A DNA stretch of 64,000 bases from JANXYW01 sp031400455 (GTDB lineage Bacteria > Chloroflexota > Dehalococcoidia > DSTF01 > JACRBR01): the NCBI GenBank assembly GCA_031400455.1, contig JANNPX010000024.1, forward strand, positions 91,345 to 155,344, read 5' to 3'. Made by a program: the position numbers and the translations under genes. The notes under the pieces are model-generated. The model did not search any database, was not told the origin of the DNA, and saw nothing but the letters and a program-made list of their open reading frames with translations. Shown here one piece after another: positions 55,637 through 64,000 of this stretch (within the stretch, counting starts at the first letter, position 1; each line of letters opens with the position of its first letter).

Positions 55637-58600
55637 ATGGTCCAAAGCACCGACCACGAACAGGGATCCAGCGTCCGGGAAGGTGAGCGCCGTCTCGTAA
55701 CAGTGCTGTTCGCCGACTTCGTGGGCTACACGAGCGCGTCGGAGCAGAGCGACCCGGAGGTGATGCAGGAAGCACTCAACCTCGCGCTAGATGGTCTCGG
55801 CGCCGACATCCGGCGCTATGGCGGCTACGTCGACAAGATCGTCGGCGACCAGATCATGGGACTCTTCGGCGCGCCGCGCGCACAAGACGACGACGCCGGC
55901 AAGGCGATCGCCGCGGGTCTGGCGATGCAGGCCCGCATGGAACACCTCGGGCCAGAACTCGAACGCCGGCTAGGGAAGCCGCTGCGCATGCGGGTGGGCA
56001 TCAACACCGGTCTCGTGGTGACCGGCGCCGTGGGCGGCGGTGGGTACACGGTCACAGGCGACGCCGTCAACGTGGCGGCCCGCCTCGAGTCCGCAGCGCC
56101 GCACGGCGGTGTGATGGTGGGCGAGGCCACGCGCCGGTTGGCACGCCGGCTCTACACCTGGGGCGAGCGGCAAGAGCTCACGGTCAAGGGCCGTACCGAA
56201 CCGGTCGCGTGTTTTACCGCTGAGGCCGCGAGCACGGAACTGCTGCGGTTGGTGCCGGCGCCTAGCGAGACACCGTACATTGGCCGTCAACCCCTCGTCG
56301 AGAAGTTCGCGCTCGTCTGGGACGCCGCGCGGGAAGGCGAGCGCGTGCTCGAACTTGTCGGAGAGGCCGGCGTCGGGAAGACCCGGTTCCTCACACACTT
56401 CCTCTCGACGCTGCACGTGACGAGCGAACAAGTACTTTACAGCCGCGCCGACACGCCGCCGCGCACGTTCGGACCGCTGCTGCAGTTGCTGCCCGCCCTT
56501 CGCGACGACGTTGCACCCGCCACTCGCGCTCGGCTCGCACTGCTCCTGGGCGATGGCGACGACGCGCCGACGGTGGAGCACGACTGGTTCGTCGACGCGC
56601 TCGTTGAGATCCTGACCGCGCTCTCTCAGTCGCACCCCGTCGCGCTCGTACTCGACGACATGCATCGCGCGGACTCCGCGACGATCGAAGTCGTCGAGAA
56701 GTTGCTGCCGCGAATCGTAGAGCTGCCGGTGATGACGGTGCTGCTGCGCCAGCCGGTCGGACGTCGTCCGAGGCGTCTGCCGCGCGTCGAGTCCGTGGTG
56801 ATGGATCCGCTCGATGATGACGATGCGAAGGCGCTGGTCAACGCCGCCGCCCCAGATCTTCCCGCATCCACGGCCGGCGAGATCGTATCGCGCGCCGGCG
56901 GCAACCCGCTGTATCTCGAGGTGCTGGCCGCCGCCGCCGCGGCGAACGCCGAAGGCGCGCAGATTCCCGAGTCGCTGCACACCGCCGTGACCGCTCGCGT
57001 CGATGAACTCGACGATGCAAGCCGTACGGTGCTGCGCGAAGCGAGCGTGTTCGGACACGCATTTCTCGAGGAGCCGCTCAAACTTACGAGCACCGTGACC
57101 GAGGGATTCTACGAAGCGCTCGACCACCTATGCCAGGTCGGCCTTCTCGACCTGGCGAGCGGCACAGGCCCGCGAGCATACAACTTCCGTCACTCGCTCG
57201 TGCAGCAAGTACTGCTCGATGGCCTGCTTCGCCGTCGCCGCGCGGAGCTGCATCTGCGAGCCGCCGAAGCACTGGAGCTTGTGCGGGGAGAAGGTATCGA
57301 GATCGAGCCGGAGCAGATCGCGCACCATTTCGAGCAGGCGGGCGACGCAACTCGCGCCGCCTCGTATCACCTCAATGCGGCTGAACGCGCTGACCGGCTG
57401 CAAGCCTCGTCGGAGGCACGCAGCCACCGGCGCTCCGCCAACCGGCTGATCGCGATGGCCTCGCTTGGTGAGCTCTATGGGCAGGGGCGCCCCAGCCCGC
57501 TAGCTCGGGCCGCTGCGGCCGTCCTCCAGTCGGCGCTCGCCCTGGCGATGTTGACGCCCGTGTTCTTGTTCTTCGCACAGCGCGGTCCCAGCACCAACAA
57601 CCAGACGCTGGGTCTGCCGACCGGCATTATCGGCGTCAATCCGGCGTCCGTGCTGATCGCCGTCGCGCTGGGGGGTGTGCCGCTGCTGTTAGCCGGCATC
57701 GTCTTCTCACACGTCGCCGCGCCTTCGCTGATGAAGCGGCGTGTTAGTTGGTCGGCCATCATCGCCTGGTCTATTGCCGGTTGGGCGCTCGCTCTGACCA
57801 GCGTGGCACTTGGGTTCGGCGTGCTTGTCGAACTCCTGCGCCTCAATGCGCTCGATCGGCTCTCGTCGATGTACGTGGGCGGTGCGATGCTCAGACTGCT
57901 GCTTGGTGACTATTCACTCTTAGCCAGCGCCGTGGTCGGCACGCTTGCCGTTGCTGTTGTCTGGACGGCACTGCTCCGACTCCATGCTCGCGCATGGGCG
58001 CGTGCGCGCCAGTCGCTACCGAGCCCGCGGATTGCCGACGAAGCTCGGCGTTGGGTGCTCGCGCGGCAACTCGGGTTGCTCGCCGTTATTTCGGGGATCG
58101 CTTCCGTATCGGTCGTCACTGCGTATCAGCTAGGGTTGTTTCCTAACAGTGAGTTGCAGCCTCGTATGTCTGCCGCAGCGTTCTCCGTGTCAGCCGGTGT
58201 GGGCGTGCTATTCGCCGCTCTTGGCGCCACGCTGTGGATCCTGTCCGACGGACGGCTTCGTGATAGCGCTGTGCGTCGCCGCTTTAGCCTCATCGGTTTC
58301 GAAGTGCCACTGCTCGCCGCGGTGGTCTTCGGCCTCGTCGGCTGGTACGGAATGCGTCAGGCCGTCATCGTGTCGGCCAACGAAGTGGACACCCCCGGAC
58401 ACTTGGGAGCATATAAACGTGTCGCGCGCGTCTTTCCTGACCTCGGCATGGCGCATTACCTCCTCGGAGAGCGCCACCTCTCGGCGGGTGAGTTCGAGGC
58501 GTCGGAAGTCGCGCTTACCCGGGCGATCGAGCTCGATCCGTCGTTCCCCGCGAGCTACCTCCCCCGCGGTAACGTGCGCATCCAGCTCGGCGATCTCGAA

Positions 58601-59638
58601 GGCGCAATCGCCGACGCAAACAAACTCATCGAATTGCGTCCGGAGCATCCGGGTGGCTATGCCATCCGAGCCTGGGCCGAAGTCGAGCAGGGAGACACGG
58701 CGGCGGCGGCGAAGGACTTTGCCATCGCGACGCAACCGCTCCCACCGAAGCAGCAGTCATGGGATGCATATTTCGTTCGCTGTCTCGCACTCTCGGCGGT
58801 ACAGCAGTACGAGCAAGCGCGCTCCGATTGCGAGCGCGTCATTGAGCTGAACCCGGAGCAGTACGTTGCGCTCGGCGAACTCGCGGCAGCGTCACTTAAC
58901 CTCGACGACTTCGAGAACGCGATCAAATATGCCGACAAGGTGCTGAAATTCGAGCCGGAAAACGTCACGATGCTCGTCACGCGCGGCACCGCGAACCGAC
59001 AGCTGAAGCACTATAAGGAGGCGGATGCGGACTTCACCCGTGCCATCGATGCGGATCCGAAGTCAGTGTTCGCGTACCAGGGGCGTGCGGTCGTGCGCCT
59101 GTTCCTCGATCGCGGCGACGAGGCCCTCGCCGACGCGAATGCTGGTCTGGCGCTCGATCCGAATGAGCTTAGTACGCGCCTCTACATTGAGAGGTATACG
59201 GAGCGCCACCAGGCGGCGATCGACGATGCCACCAGTCTCATTGAGCGGACGCCGAAGCCTCCGCCCTGGCTGTACAGCAGCCGCGGCCAGTCTCGCCTCG
59301 AACTCGGTCAAATACAGGAAGGCATTGCCGACCTCGATACGTCGCTGCAGATTGATCCGGATTTCAGCGCGAGCTACGACCGCCGCGGCTATGGCTACTA
59401 CCTTCTCGGTGACTACGACCGCGCCGCAGCCGACTTCGCCCAGGCGCTCCAGGGGCTCGCCGATCTGCCGCCGCAGTCACGCGCGGAACTGGCGTACCAT
59501 CGCGCGCTCCTCTTCAAGGCGAGGGGCGAGAACGCTCGCGCGCTCGACGAGTTGAAGGAAGCGGAGAAGCAGGTCGAAATCCCGATCGTTCGGAAGCAGA
59601 TTGAGACGCTGAAGGCGTCGATCCCGCCTACGAGTTGA
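55637..59638 (+). CDS. Class III nucleotide cyclase - AAA ATPase - 7-TM - TPR protein
   Basis: A 1333-aa protein. Residues 18-195: class III cyclase with both metal Asp (D27 in LFADFVGYT, D71 in KIVGDQIMGLFG), the base-contacting K67, and TGDAVNVAARLESA with N145/R149, so the active site looks intact. Residues ~213-600: AAA/STAND-like module with Walker A GEAGVGKT (242-249) and Walker B VALVLDDMH (335-343). Residues ~630-900: about seven TM helices. Residues ~920-1333: TPR repeats (LGERHLSAGEFEASEVALTRAIELDPS and later copies). GGGGGAG precedes the ATG. Cyclase-AAA-TPR proteins are common; the membrane block before the TPRs is unusual. Confidence 0.9.
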   Translation: MVQSTDHEQGSSVREGERRLVTVLFADFVGYTSASEQSDPEVMQEALNLALDGLGADIRRYGGYVDKIVGDQIMGLFGAPRAQDDDAGKAIAAGLAMQARMEHLGPELERRLGKPLRMRVGINTGLVVTGAVGGGGYTVTGDAVNVAARLESAAPHGGVMVGEATRRLARRLYTWGERQELTVKGRTEPVACFTAEAASTELLRLVPAPSETPYIGRQPLVEKFALVWDAAREGERVLELVGEAGVGKTRFLTHFLSTLHVTSEQVLYSRADTPPRTFGPLLQLLPALRDDVAPATRARLALLLGDGDDAPTVEHDWFVDALVEILTALSQSHPVALVLDDMHRADSATIEVVEKLLPRIVELPVMTVLLRQPVGRRPRRLPRVESVVMDPLDDDDAKALVNAAAPDLPASTAGEIVSRAGGNPLYLEVLAAAAAANAEGAQIPESLHTAVTARVDELDDASRTVLREASVFGHAFLEEPLKLTSTVTEGFYEALDHLCQVGLLDLASGTGPRAYNFRHSLVQQVLLDGLLRRRRAELHLRAAEALELVRGEGIEIEPEQIAHHFEQAGDATRAASYHLNAAERADRLQASSEARSHRRSANRLIAMASLGELYGQGRPSPLARAAAAVLQSALALAMLTPVFLFFAQRGPSTNNQTLGLPTGIIGVNPASVLIAVALGGVPLLLAGIVFSHVAAPSLMKRRVSWSAIIAWSIAGWALALTSVALGFGVLVELLRLNALDRLSSMYVGGAMLRLLLGDYSLLASAVVGTLAVAVVWTALLRLHARAWARARQSLPSPRIADEARRWVLARQLGLLAVISGIASVSVVTAYQLGLFPNSELQPRMSAAAFSVSAGVGVLFAALGATLWILSDGRLRDSAVRRRFSLIGFEVPLLAAVVFGLVGWYGMRQAVIVSANEVDTPGHLGAYKRVARVFPDLGMAHYLLGERHLSAGEFEASEVALTRAIELDPSFPASYLPRGNVRIQLGDLEGAIADANKLIELRPEHPGGYAIRAWAEVEQGDTAAAAKDFAIATQPLPPKQQSWDAYFVRCLALSAVQQYEQARSDCERVIELNPEQYVALGELAAASLNLDDFENAIKYADKVLKFEPENVTMLVTRGTANRQLKHYKEADADFTRAIDADPKSVFAYQGRAVVRLFLDRGDEALADANAGLALDPNELSTRLYIERYTERHQAAIDDATSLIERTPKPPPWLYSSRGQSRLELGQIQEGIADLDTSLQIDPDFSASYDRRGYGYYLLGDYDRAAADFAQALQGLADLPPQSRAELAYHRALLFKARGENARALDELKEAEKQVEIPIVRKQIETLKASIPPTS

Positions 59639-59646
59639 GTCGCCAC

Positions 59647-60714
59647 TCAACGGTACTGGACGATACGCCCGAGGAAGACGTTAATGAGCGGCGCCACCAC
59701 CGCGGCCGCATTGCCGGGAGCGAGCGCTGAGCGCGTGACGGCAAGCGTGCCGCGAAGATTCGCCGTCCGGAAGAGGACGATATACACGGTCACGTTGACG
59801 ATGTAGATTCCAGACTTGACCTGCCCGGTCAGCGTGGCCGCGAATGACTCGTCGCCGACTGTCGGGAAGTCAACAGCGTTGACCACCACCGCTGCCGGAT
59901 TGGTGAACACGCCAAGCGCGCTAGCGAGTTGGCCCGAGTCCAGATACCGACTGCGCAGGTCTGCCGTGCAGTCCGCAGCCCCGGCCGCTGTCTCGTACGC
60001 GGTGAGCTGAGTGAGTACCGACACCGGCGCGTAGGTCGTGAATGCGCCTATCAGGTCCGCTGGCCGCAGTTCTACGATCCGTCCGAGCAACCGTCCGCAG
60101 CGCGCGATCAGCGCCGCGGTTTCTGCATTGCCTGCCGCCGCCGCCGCGTTGTCGTAGGTGACGTCGCTCGTCGTTGACCACGCGCCGGCGAGATCGCCCG
60201 GACCGATGCTCGCCCTCGTCGCGTCTTCGGCCTCCGCCATCGTGTAGTCGTCGCCTACGGGTAGCGGAGGCAGCGTCACGACGGGTACCGGTGTTTGTAC
60301 GGGTTCTTGCGGATCGTCCGCGACTGGTGTTTCCACCGGCGTGTCTGTCGGCGCGGGAGGTTCAGGCGTCGATGAGGGCGAACCTGCGGGGCCTTGAGCA
60401 GAATCTTGGCCGGCGGGCGTCGCCGGTAGTGGTTCCGCATCGCTCGCCGCCGTAGCCGGCAACGATCCGGCGCCGACTCCGGGTGATCCTCCGGGTGTGG
60501 CGGCCGGCGACGGCGTCGTAGGGAGTCGCGTCGTCATTGTCGTGGCGCGCACGGTGGCAGTCGTCGTCCGTTCTGGCGTGCTTCCACGCGACACGCCGCT
60601 GCCACCGCAAGCTCCGGCCACGATCAGCAGCACGGCTGGCAGCGAACGGACAACGGTAATGCGCGCCCGTATCCTTCTCAGATTATGCGCGAGACTCAAG
60701 AGCGAAGGCACCAT
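59647..60714 (-). CDS. Lipoprotein with Pro/Thr-rich linker, unknown function
   Basis: A 355-aa protein from ATG 60714 (GGCGGGGTCTG upstream). Signal peptide with lipobox VAGAC, then a ~110-residue linker rich in Thr, Pro, Ser and Ala (ATPGGSPGVGAGSLPATAAS; PSSTPEPPAPTDTP). The C-terminal ~200 residues form a domain beginning GDDYTMAEAEDATRASIGPGDLAGAW with two Cys (ARCGRLL, ADCTADL), probably a disulfide. No family recognised. It is predicted to be membrane-anchored and wall-spanning. Converges with the cyclase gene across only 8 bases. Confidence 0.75.
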   Translation of the reverse strand: MVPSLLSLAHNLRRIRARITVVRSLPAVLLIVAGACGGSGVSRGSTPERTTTATVRATTMTTRLPTTPSPAATPGGSPGVGAGSLPATAASDAEPLPATPAGQDSAQGPAGSPSSTPEPPAPTDTPVETPVADDPQEPVQTPVPVVTLPPLPVGDDYTMAEAEDATRASIGPGDLAGAWSTTSDVTYDNAAAAAGNAETAALIARCGRLLGRIVELRPADLIGAFTTYAPVSVLTQLTAYETAAGAADCTADLRSRYLDSGQLASALGVFTNPAAVVVNAVDFPTVGDESFAATLTGQVKSGIYIVNVTVYIVLFRTANLRGTLAVTRSALAPGNAAAVVAPLINVFLGRIVQYR

Positions 60715-60810
60715 CAGACCCCGCCAATCCCAACACGAACGCCGCGTTTCGTGATCGTAGCAGAACGTCGGCACGCGAGGGGTAGCCGCAAACTCGCGGA
60801 ATTGACGTCT

Positions 60811-61890
60811 TTACACCCGCGCTTCGTAGAACGCATTCACGGGATGCGTCAGATCCACCCGTCGGAAGCGGGTGAACCCCGCGGCTTCGACGAGTTTGCG
60901 CATCTCCGGCTCCGGCAGCCCGAGCGTGCCGTAGCCGGCGCCGCCCTCGACCGAGAGCGCCGACGACATGCACGACATGACCGAGATTGCGTAGAACAGT
61001 GGCGACAGCGGGCGTGACGCCAGGTTATCTTCGAAGTCCGCACCTCCGTTGATATCGGCGATGAACCAGGTCCCGCCCGGCTTGATCGCGGCTCGGATCG
61101 CCGTGGCCACGTCGTGCGGGTGCGTCATGTCGTGCAGGCAGTCGAACGTCGTGATGAAGTCGAACGCCGGCTCGTTCGGCAACCGGTCGTCGTTGGCGTC
61201 GTGAAATGTCACGTTCGTGATGCCGGCGGCCTGCACGTGCTGGCGTCCCCGGTCGATCGCCTGTAGCGACGTCTCGTAGCCGTGGAACTCCGACTTCGGG
61301 AACGCAGTCGCCATTTCGATCATCGCGATCCCGGTCCCGCAACCGACATCCGCCGCACGCCCGCCACCGCGGAGGGCATCGACGACCCCATCGAGCATCG
61401 GCAGGGCAACTGGCACCAGCATGCGGCGGTACCAGTTGCGGAATAGCAGTTCGGTCATCTCCGCTGCGCGTGCCCCGCGGTCGTCCCAGGGCACACCGAG
61501 CCCCGTGCGAAACGACTCGGGCACGCGATCCAGCATCGCGAACCGGTACGTGAGCGCCGCGAAGTTCGCGCGCATCGTCCGCAGTTCATCGGGGTCGCCG
61601 AGCAACACCCAGACTTCCGCGGAGATGGAGAATCGCTTCGATCCCGCGTCGTATTCCAGCACGCGCGCGGTTGCCTGCCCGTGCAGCCACTCCCGCACCC
61701 AGCGTTCGTGCAGGCCGGCCGCCTTCGCTAACTCATCGCTCGTGGACGGCCCGGCGTCGTGAAGCGCGCCGTACAGCCCCATCTCCAGCCCCAGGAAGAT
61801 CATCCCCGCGACATGCGCGCCGATGGCGTATCCCGCGATCGCTGCCTGCTTCGCGGCCATCACCTTCGGGTCAATCTCGCTCTCGTTCAT
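60811..61890 (-). CDS. SAM-dependent class I methyltransferase with winged-helix N-terminus
   Basis: A 359-aa protein from ATG 61890, chosen because GGAGGTGGCG puts the ribosome site 5 bases away (an in-frame GTG 6 bases earlier overlaps it). N-terminal ~100 residues are helical, LGLEMGLYGALHDAGPSTSDELAKAAGLHERWVREWL, like the dimerisation/winged-helix domain of O-methyltransferases, given here by position ~28-64. The SAM motif AADVGCGTGIAMIEMA follows, then FITTFDCLHDMTHP and IKPGGTWFIADING. The family methylates small molecules; substrate unknown. Confidence 0.88.
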   Translation of the reverse strand: MNESEIDPKVMAAKQAAIAGYAIGAHVAGMIFLGLEMGLYGALHDAGPSTSDELAKAAGLHERWVREWLHGQATARVLEYDAGSKRFSISAEVWVLLGDPDELRTMRANFAALTYRFAMLDRVPESFRTGLGVPWDDRGARAAEMTELLFRNWYRRMLVPVALPMLDGVVDALRGGGRAADVGCGTGIAMIEMATAFPKSEFHGYETSLQAIDRGRQHVQAAGITNVTFHDANDDRLPNEPAFDFITTFDCLHDMTHPHDVATAIRAAIKPGGTWFIADINGGADFEDNLASRPLSPLFYAISVMSCMSSALSVEGGAGYGTLGLPEPEMRKLVEAAGFTRFRRVDLTHPVNAFYEARV

Positions 61891-62065
61891 CGCCACCTCC
61901 GGGGTCCGGTCGTGCTTGATGGCACAGCCTACCGACGACAGCGCCGGGCAGCGAACAGTAGGCGGCGGAACTGCCCCGTCCGTTCGTTCGTTCGAATGCA
62001 GCGGGATGTTGATGCCTACTGGCGGACGGGCGCCACGCTCGATAACGCCGAGCCCTCGCGCGGGA

Positions 62066-62071
62066 TAGAAT
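62066..62071 (+). promoter_or_regulatory. -10 box TAGAAT for the phosphotriesterase-like gene
   Basis: TAGAAT is 24 bases before ATG 62096, with AAAGGCGGG as ribosome site in between. Confidence 0.4.
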
Positions 62072-62095
62072 CACGCACTGGAAAGGCGGGACAGC

Positions 62096-63040
62096 ATGTT
62101 GCAGGTCGAAACGGTGTCAGGCCCGGTCAACGCCGACAAGCTTGGCGTCACGCTGAGCCACGAGCACGTGCTCGTCGTCATGGGCGAGGACAATCACCAC
62201 TATCCATGGATGTTCGACCTCGATGCCACGCGCGAGAAGGCGATTCGGGAAGTTCGGGAGGCGAAGGCCGGCGGCATCGACACGATCATCGACCTGACCA
62301 CGCCCGACCTCGGCCGCGACGTGGAGTTCGTGCGCACCGTCGCCGAGGCGTCCGGCATGAACATCGTGGTAGCCACCGGAATCTGGCGCGACGTGCCGCG
62401 TTCGTTCTGGTCACGCGACATCGACAAGATTGCCGATATCTTTGTCCGCGAGATCGAAGTGGGAATCGGCACGACAAGCATCAAGGCAGGCGTCATCAAG
62501 GTCGCGAACGACGCGGAGGGCGTGACACCGGAGGCGGAGCGTGTGCTGCGGGGCGCGGCGCGCGCACTGAAGCGCACGGGATGCCCGATCAGCACGCACC
62601 ACTGGGCGCCGGAGCGCGTCGGCACGCGGCAAGTGGAGATCTTCCAGGAGGAAGGCGCGCCGATGGATCGCATCTGCATCGGACACAGCGCCGACACAAC
62701 CGACGTCGACTACCTCGAATCGCTGCTGCGCACGGGCGTGTTCCTCTCGATGGATCGCTACCCGGGCGCGGAGGGGCGGCCCGACTGGCGGCAGCGAAAC
62801 GCAACGGTGAAGGCGCTGATCGATCGCGGCTGGGCGCATCGCCTGATGCTGGGACATGACTACGCCCCGTCGCCGGTCGCGGCGTCTTCGCGGCCCGCGC
62901 AGGCAGAAGAGCCGACGCGGTATCTCTTCGTCACCATAACGGCCGTGCCCGCACTGATCAGCGATGGCGTGCCCCAGCAAACGATCGACGTGATGATGCG
63001 GGACGTGCCGAGGCGGTTTCTCACGGGCGAAGCCGTGTAA
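62096..63040 (+). CDS. Phosphotriesterase-family metal hydrolase (lactonase-like)
   Basis: A 314-aa amidohydrolase-superfamily protein. Metal ligands are in place: H22-x-H24 (LSHEHVLV), the carboxylatable K135 in IKAGVIKVA, H168/H169 in STHHW, H197 in IGHSAD and D255 in LGHDYAP. This is the complete binuclear site of the PTE family, whose natural members are mostly lactonases (PLLs) or phosphotriesterase homology proteins. The VSGPVNADKLGVTLSHEH opening is typical. No signal peptide. Followed by an inverted-repeat element and a convergent glycosidase gene. Confidence 0.9.
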   Translation: MLQVETVSGPVNADKLGVTLSHEHVLVVMGEDNHHYPWMFDLDATREKAIREVREAKAGGIDTIIDLTTPDLGRDVEFVRTVAEASGMNIVVATGIWRDVPRSFWSRDIDKIADIFVREIEVGIGTTSIKAGVIKVANDAEGVTPEAERVLRGAARALKRTGCPISTHHWAPERVGTRQVEIFQEEGAPMDRICIGHSADTTDVDYLESLLRTGVFLSMDRYPGAEGRPDWRQRNATVKALIDRGWAHRLMLGHDYAPSPVAASSRPAQAEEPTRYLFVTITAVPALISDGVPQQTIDVMMRDVPRRFLTGEAV

Positions 63041-63043
63041 AGC

Positions 63044-63081
63044 GCGGATTCGGACAATCGCCGTGGGCGATCCGCTCCTAC
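63044..63081. terminator. Nested inverted repeat between convergent genes, includes GTAGGAGCGGA element
   Basis: ATCGCC-GTG-GGCGAT (63057-63071) lies inside an outer GCGGAT/ATCCGC pair (63044-63075), just after the PTE-like stop. The minus strand carries GTAGGAGCGGA (63071-63081), also found at 542-552. The site can serve as a bidirectional terminator and looks like a dispersed repeat. Confidence 0.45.
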
Positions 63082-64000
63082 GACCGCGTTCCACCTTCGG
63101 ACAGGATGGCGCGGATGAACGCGACCTCGTCCGTGTCGTACGGGGGGCCATCGCCGCGAAGGATGTCGTGGAACCAGCGATCGCGCTCGCCGGTCCAGGC
63201 GATGTGCGTCTGGCTCTTGCCGTTGACCAGACCCCAGTTGTAACAGCCGACGCGCTCCCGCTTGAACACCGGCAGCTGTGACGCGAAGTCACAGCCGAGC
63301 GTGCGCGCCATGTACTCCGTGCAGATGAGCGGCCGCTCGTGCTTCCGCAGCCGGCCGATCAGCTCTGTCAGCCGCTCGGCGTTCTGGTAGTTGTGAAACG
63401 TGATGACGTCGGACAGCGACGCCAGCCGCTCGTTGAGGTCGCGATCCGGCATGAACAGGCCGGCGGTCAGCGGCTGCTGCGGCGACACCGCACGCGCCCA
63501 GTCGAAGGACCATTCGAGCAACCGCACGTGATGCGGCATGTTGGCGATACGCCGCCTCGCCGCATCGGTTGCTGCCGCGGCGCGGTCCTTCACGTCGAGC
63601 GCCTGCCCCGGCAGAAATCCGTTCGTGACCTCGTTGTAGAGATCCCACATCAGCACGCGGTCGTCCGCGCCGAACTTCGCGACGACGCCTTTCACATACG
63701 CTTCGAGACGCGGCAGAGCGGACGGATCGGAGACGACGCTGTGCCCCGGCGACTGCAGCCAGCCCGAGTTGTGCCGCCCCGAGACGGGCTCGGGCTGCGG
63801 CCCCAGCTTCGCGCCGTCGTGCCAGCAGTCGTCAAACAGCACGAACACCGTCGAGATACCGTGCTTCGACGCTATCGACAGAAACGCGTCGATGCGCTGT
63901 GCGAAGGCATCCGGCTCCGCATCCCACAGCAGGTCATGGAGGAAGACGCGCACCGAGTTGAAGCCCAGTCCGGCCGCCCAGCCAAGCTCGCGATCGATCG
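63078..64000 (-). CDS. GH5-like glycoside hydrolase (5' truncated by window edge)
   Basis: The minus-strand frame is open to base 64000, so at least 306 residues of a longer protein are present. It reads ELGWAAGLGFNSVRVFLHDL, the start of a TIM barrel like that of GH5 and related clan-A enzymes. The acid/base is the Glu in MWDLYNEVTNG (Asn-Glu pair at the end of beta-4) and the nucleophile is the Glu in ICTEYMARTLG (beta-7). W-rich ends (NWGLVNGKSQTHIAWTG) fit substrate subsites. The true start lies beyond the window. The specific substrate (beta-mannan, glucan or xylan) cannot be assigned. Confidence 0.82.
   Translation of the reverse strand, partial: IDRELGWAAGLGFNSVRVFLHDLLWDAEPDAFAQRIDAFLSIASKHGISTVFVLFDDCWHDGAKLGPQPEPVSGRHNSGWLQSPGHSVVSDPSALPRLEAYVKGVVAKFGADDRVLMWDLYNEVTNGFLPGQALDVKDRAAAATDAARRRIANMPHHVRLLEWSFDWARAVSPQQPLTAGLFMPDRDLNERLASLSDVITFHNYQNAERLTELIGRLRKHERPLICTEYMARTLGCDFASQLPVFKRERVGCYNWGLVNGKSQTHIAWTGERDRWFHDILRGDGPPYDTDEVAFIRAILSEGGTRS

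Overview
The window is a high-GC bacterial chromosome segment with short intergenic gaps and frequent ATGA/GTGA start-stop overlaps. I infer a Chloroflexota-type organism. The reasons are: several exported proteins carry Thr/Pro linkers of the NTPVPP / TNTPTPT kind; there is a complete type IV pilus assembly operon with no secretin (PilQ) gene, as expected for a cell without an outer membrane; lipoproteins, a UPF0182 membrane protein and many family III CoA-transferase/SDR genes are present; and several promoters look leaderless. A perfect 16-bp parS palindrome at 3493-3508 suggests the segment lies in the origin-proximal part of the chromosome. No rRNA, tRNA, CRISPR array, phage or insertion sequence was found.

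Layout. 1-8354: end of an MFS exporter, a LOG-family phosphoribohydrolase, RecJ, a parS site, a PIG-L deacetylase, a CcsB/ResC cytochrome c assembly protein, a CapA-like lipoprotein, a small lipoprotein and MreB. 8627-13219: an orphan Pycsar-effector-like membrane protein, a lipase-like hydrolase, a ThDP enzyme, and a membrane pair ending in a degenerate GGDEF protein. 13269-18815 (minus strand): a catabolic cluster of nitronate monooxygenase, SnoaL-like protein, SDR, two adjacent family III CoA-transferases and a flavin-reductase-like protein. 19123-23213: a dockerin-like secreted protein, dGTPase, two tandem mini-HTH proteins, a DinB-like protein, an SDR and a 51-aa basic protein.

23411-34359 is one long type IV pilus operon in which almost every gene overlaps the next: pilin, PilB, PilC, two pseudopilins, a PilX-like protein, PilO, PilM, PilN, a truncated prepilin peptidase and PilT. 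One pseudopilin is a 962-aa fusion with adhesin-like repeats. 34349-43333 carries a DUF2723 membrane protein, an alpha-L-fucosidase, a UPF0182 protein preceded by a tiny coupled leader ORF, and a MacB-type ABC exporter.

43566-59638 is the most distinctive block. It holds a lone cyclic-nucleotide-binding protein, a CRP/FNR regulator, and two giant tandem paralogous surface proteins (1799 and 1544 aa). It ends with a 1333-aa class III cyclase / AAA ATPase / 7-TM / TPR protein. Each surface protein has 14 FG-GAP repeats split 7+7, a CSLREA segment, a beta-helix, a six-repeat NHL propeller and a C-terminal IPTL-CTERM-like tail. The two share a duplicated promoter-leader. The block reads as a putative cyclic-nucleotide-controlled surface module; the regulatory link is inference. 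59647-64000 holds a lipoprotein, a methyltransferase, a phosphotriesterase-like lactonase and the 3' part of a GH5-like glycosidase.
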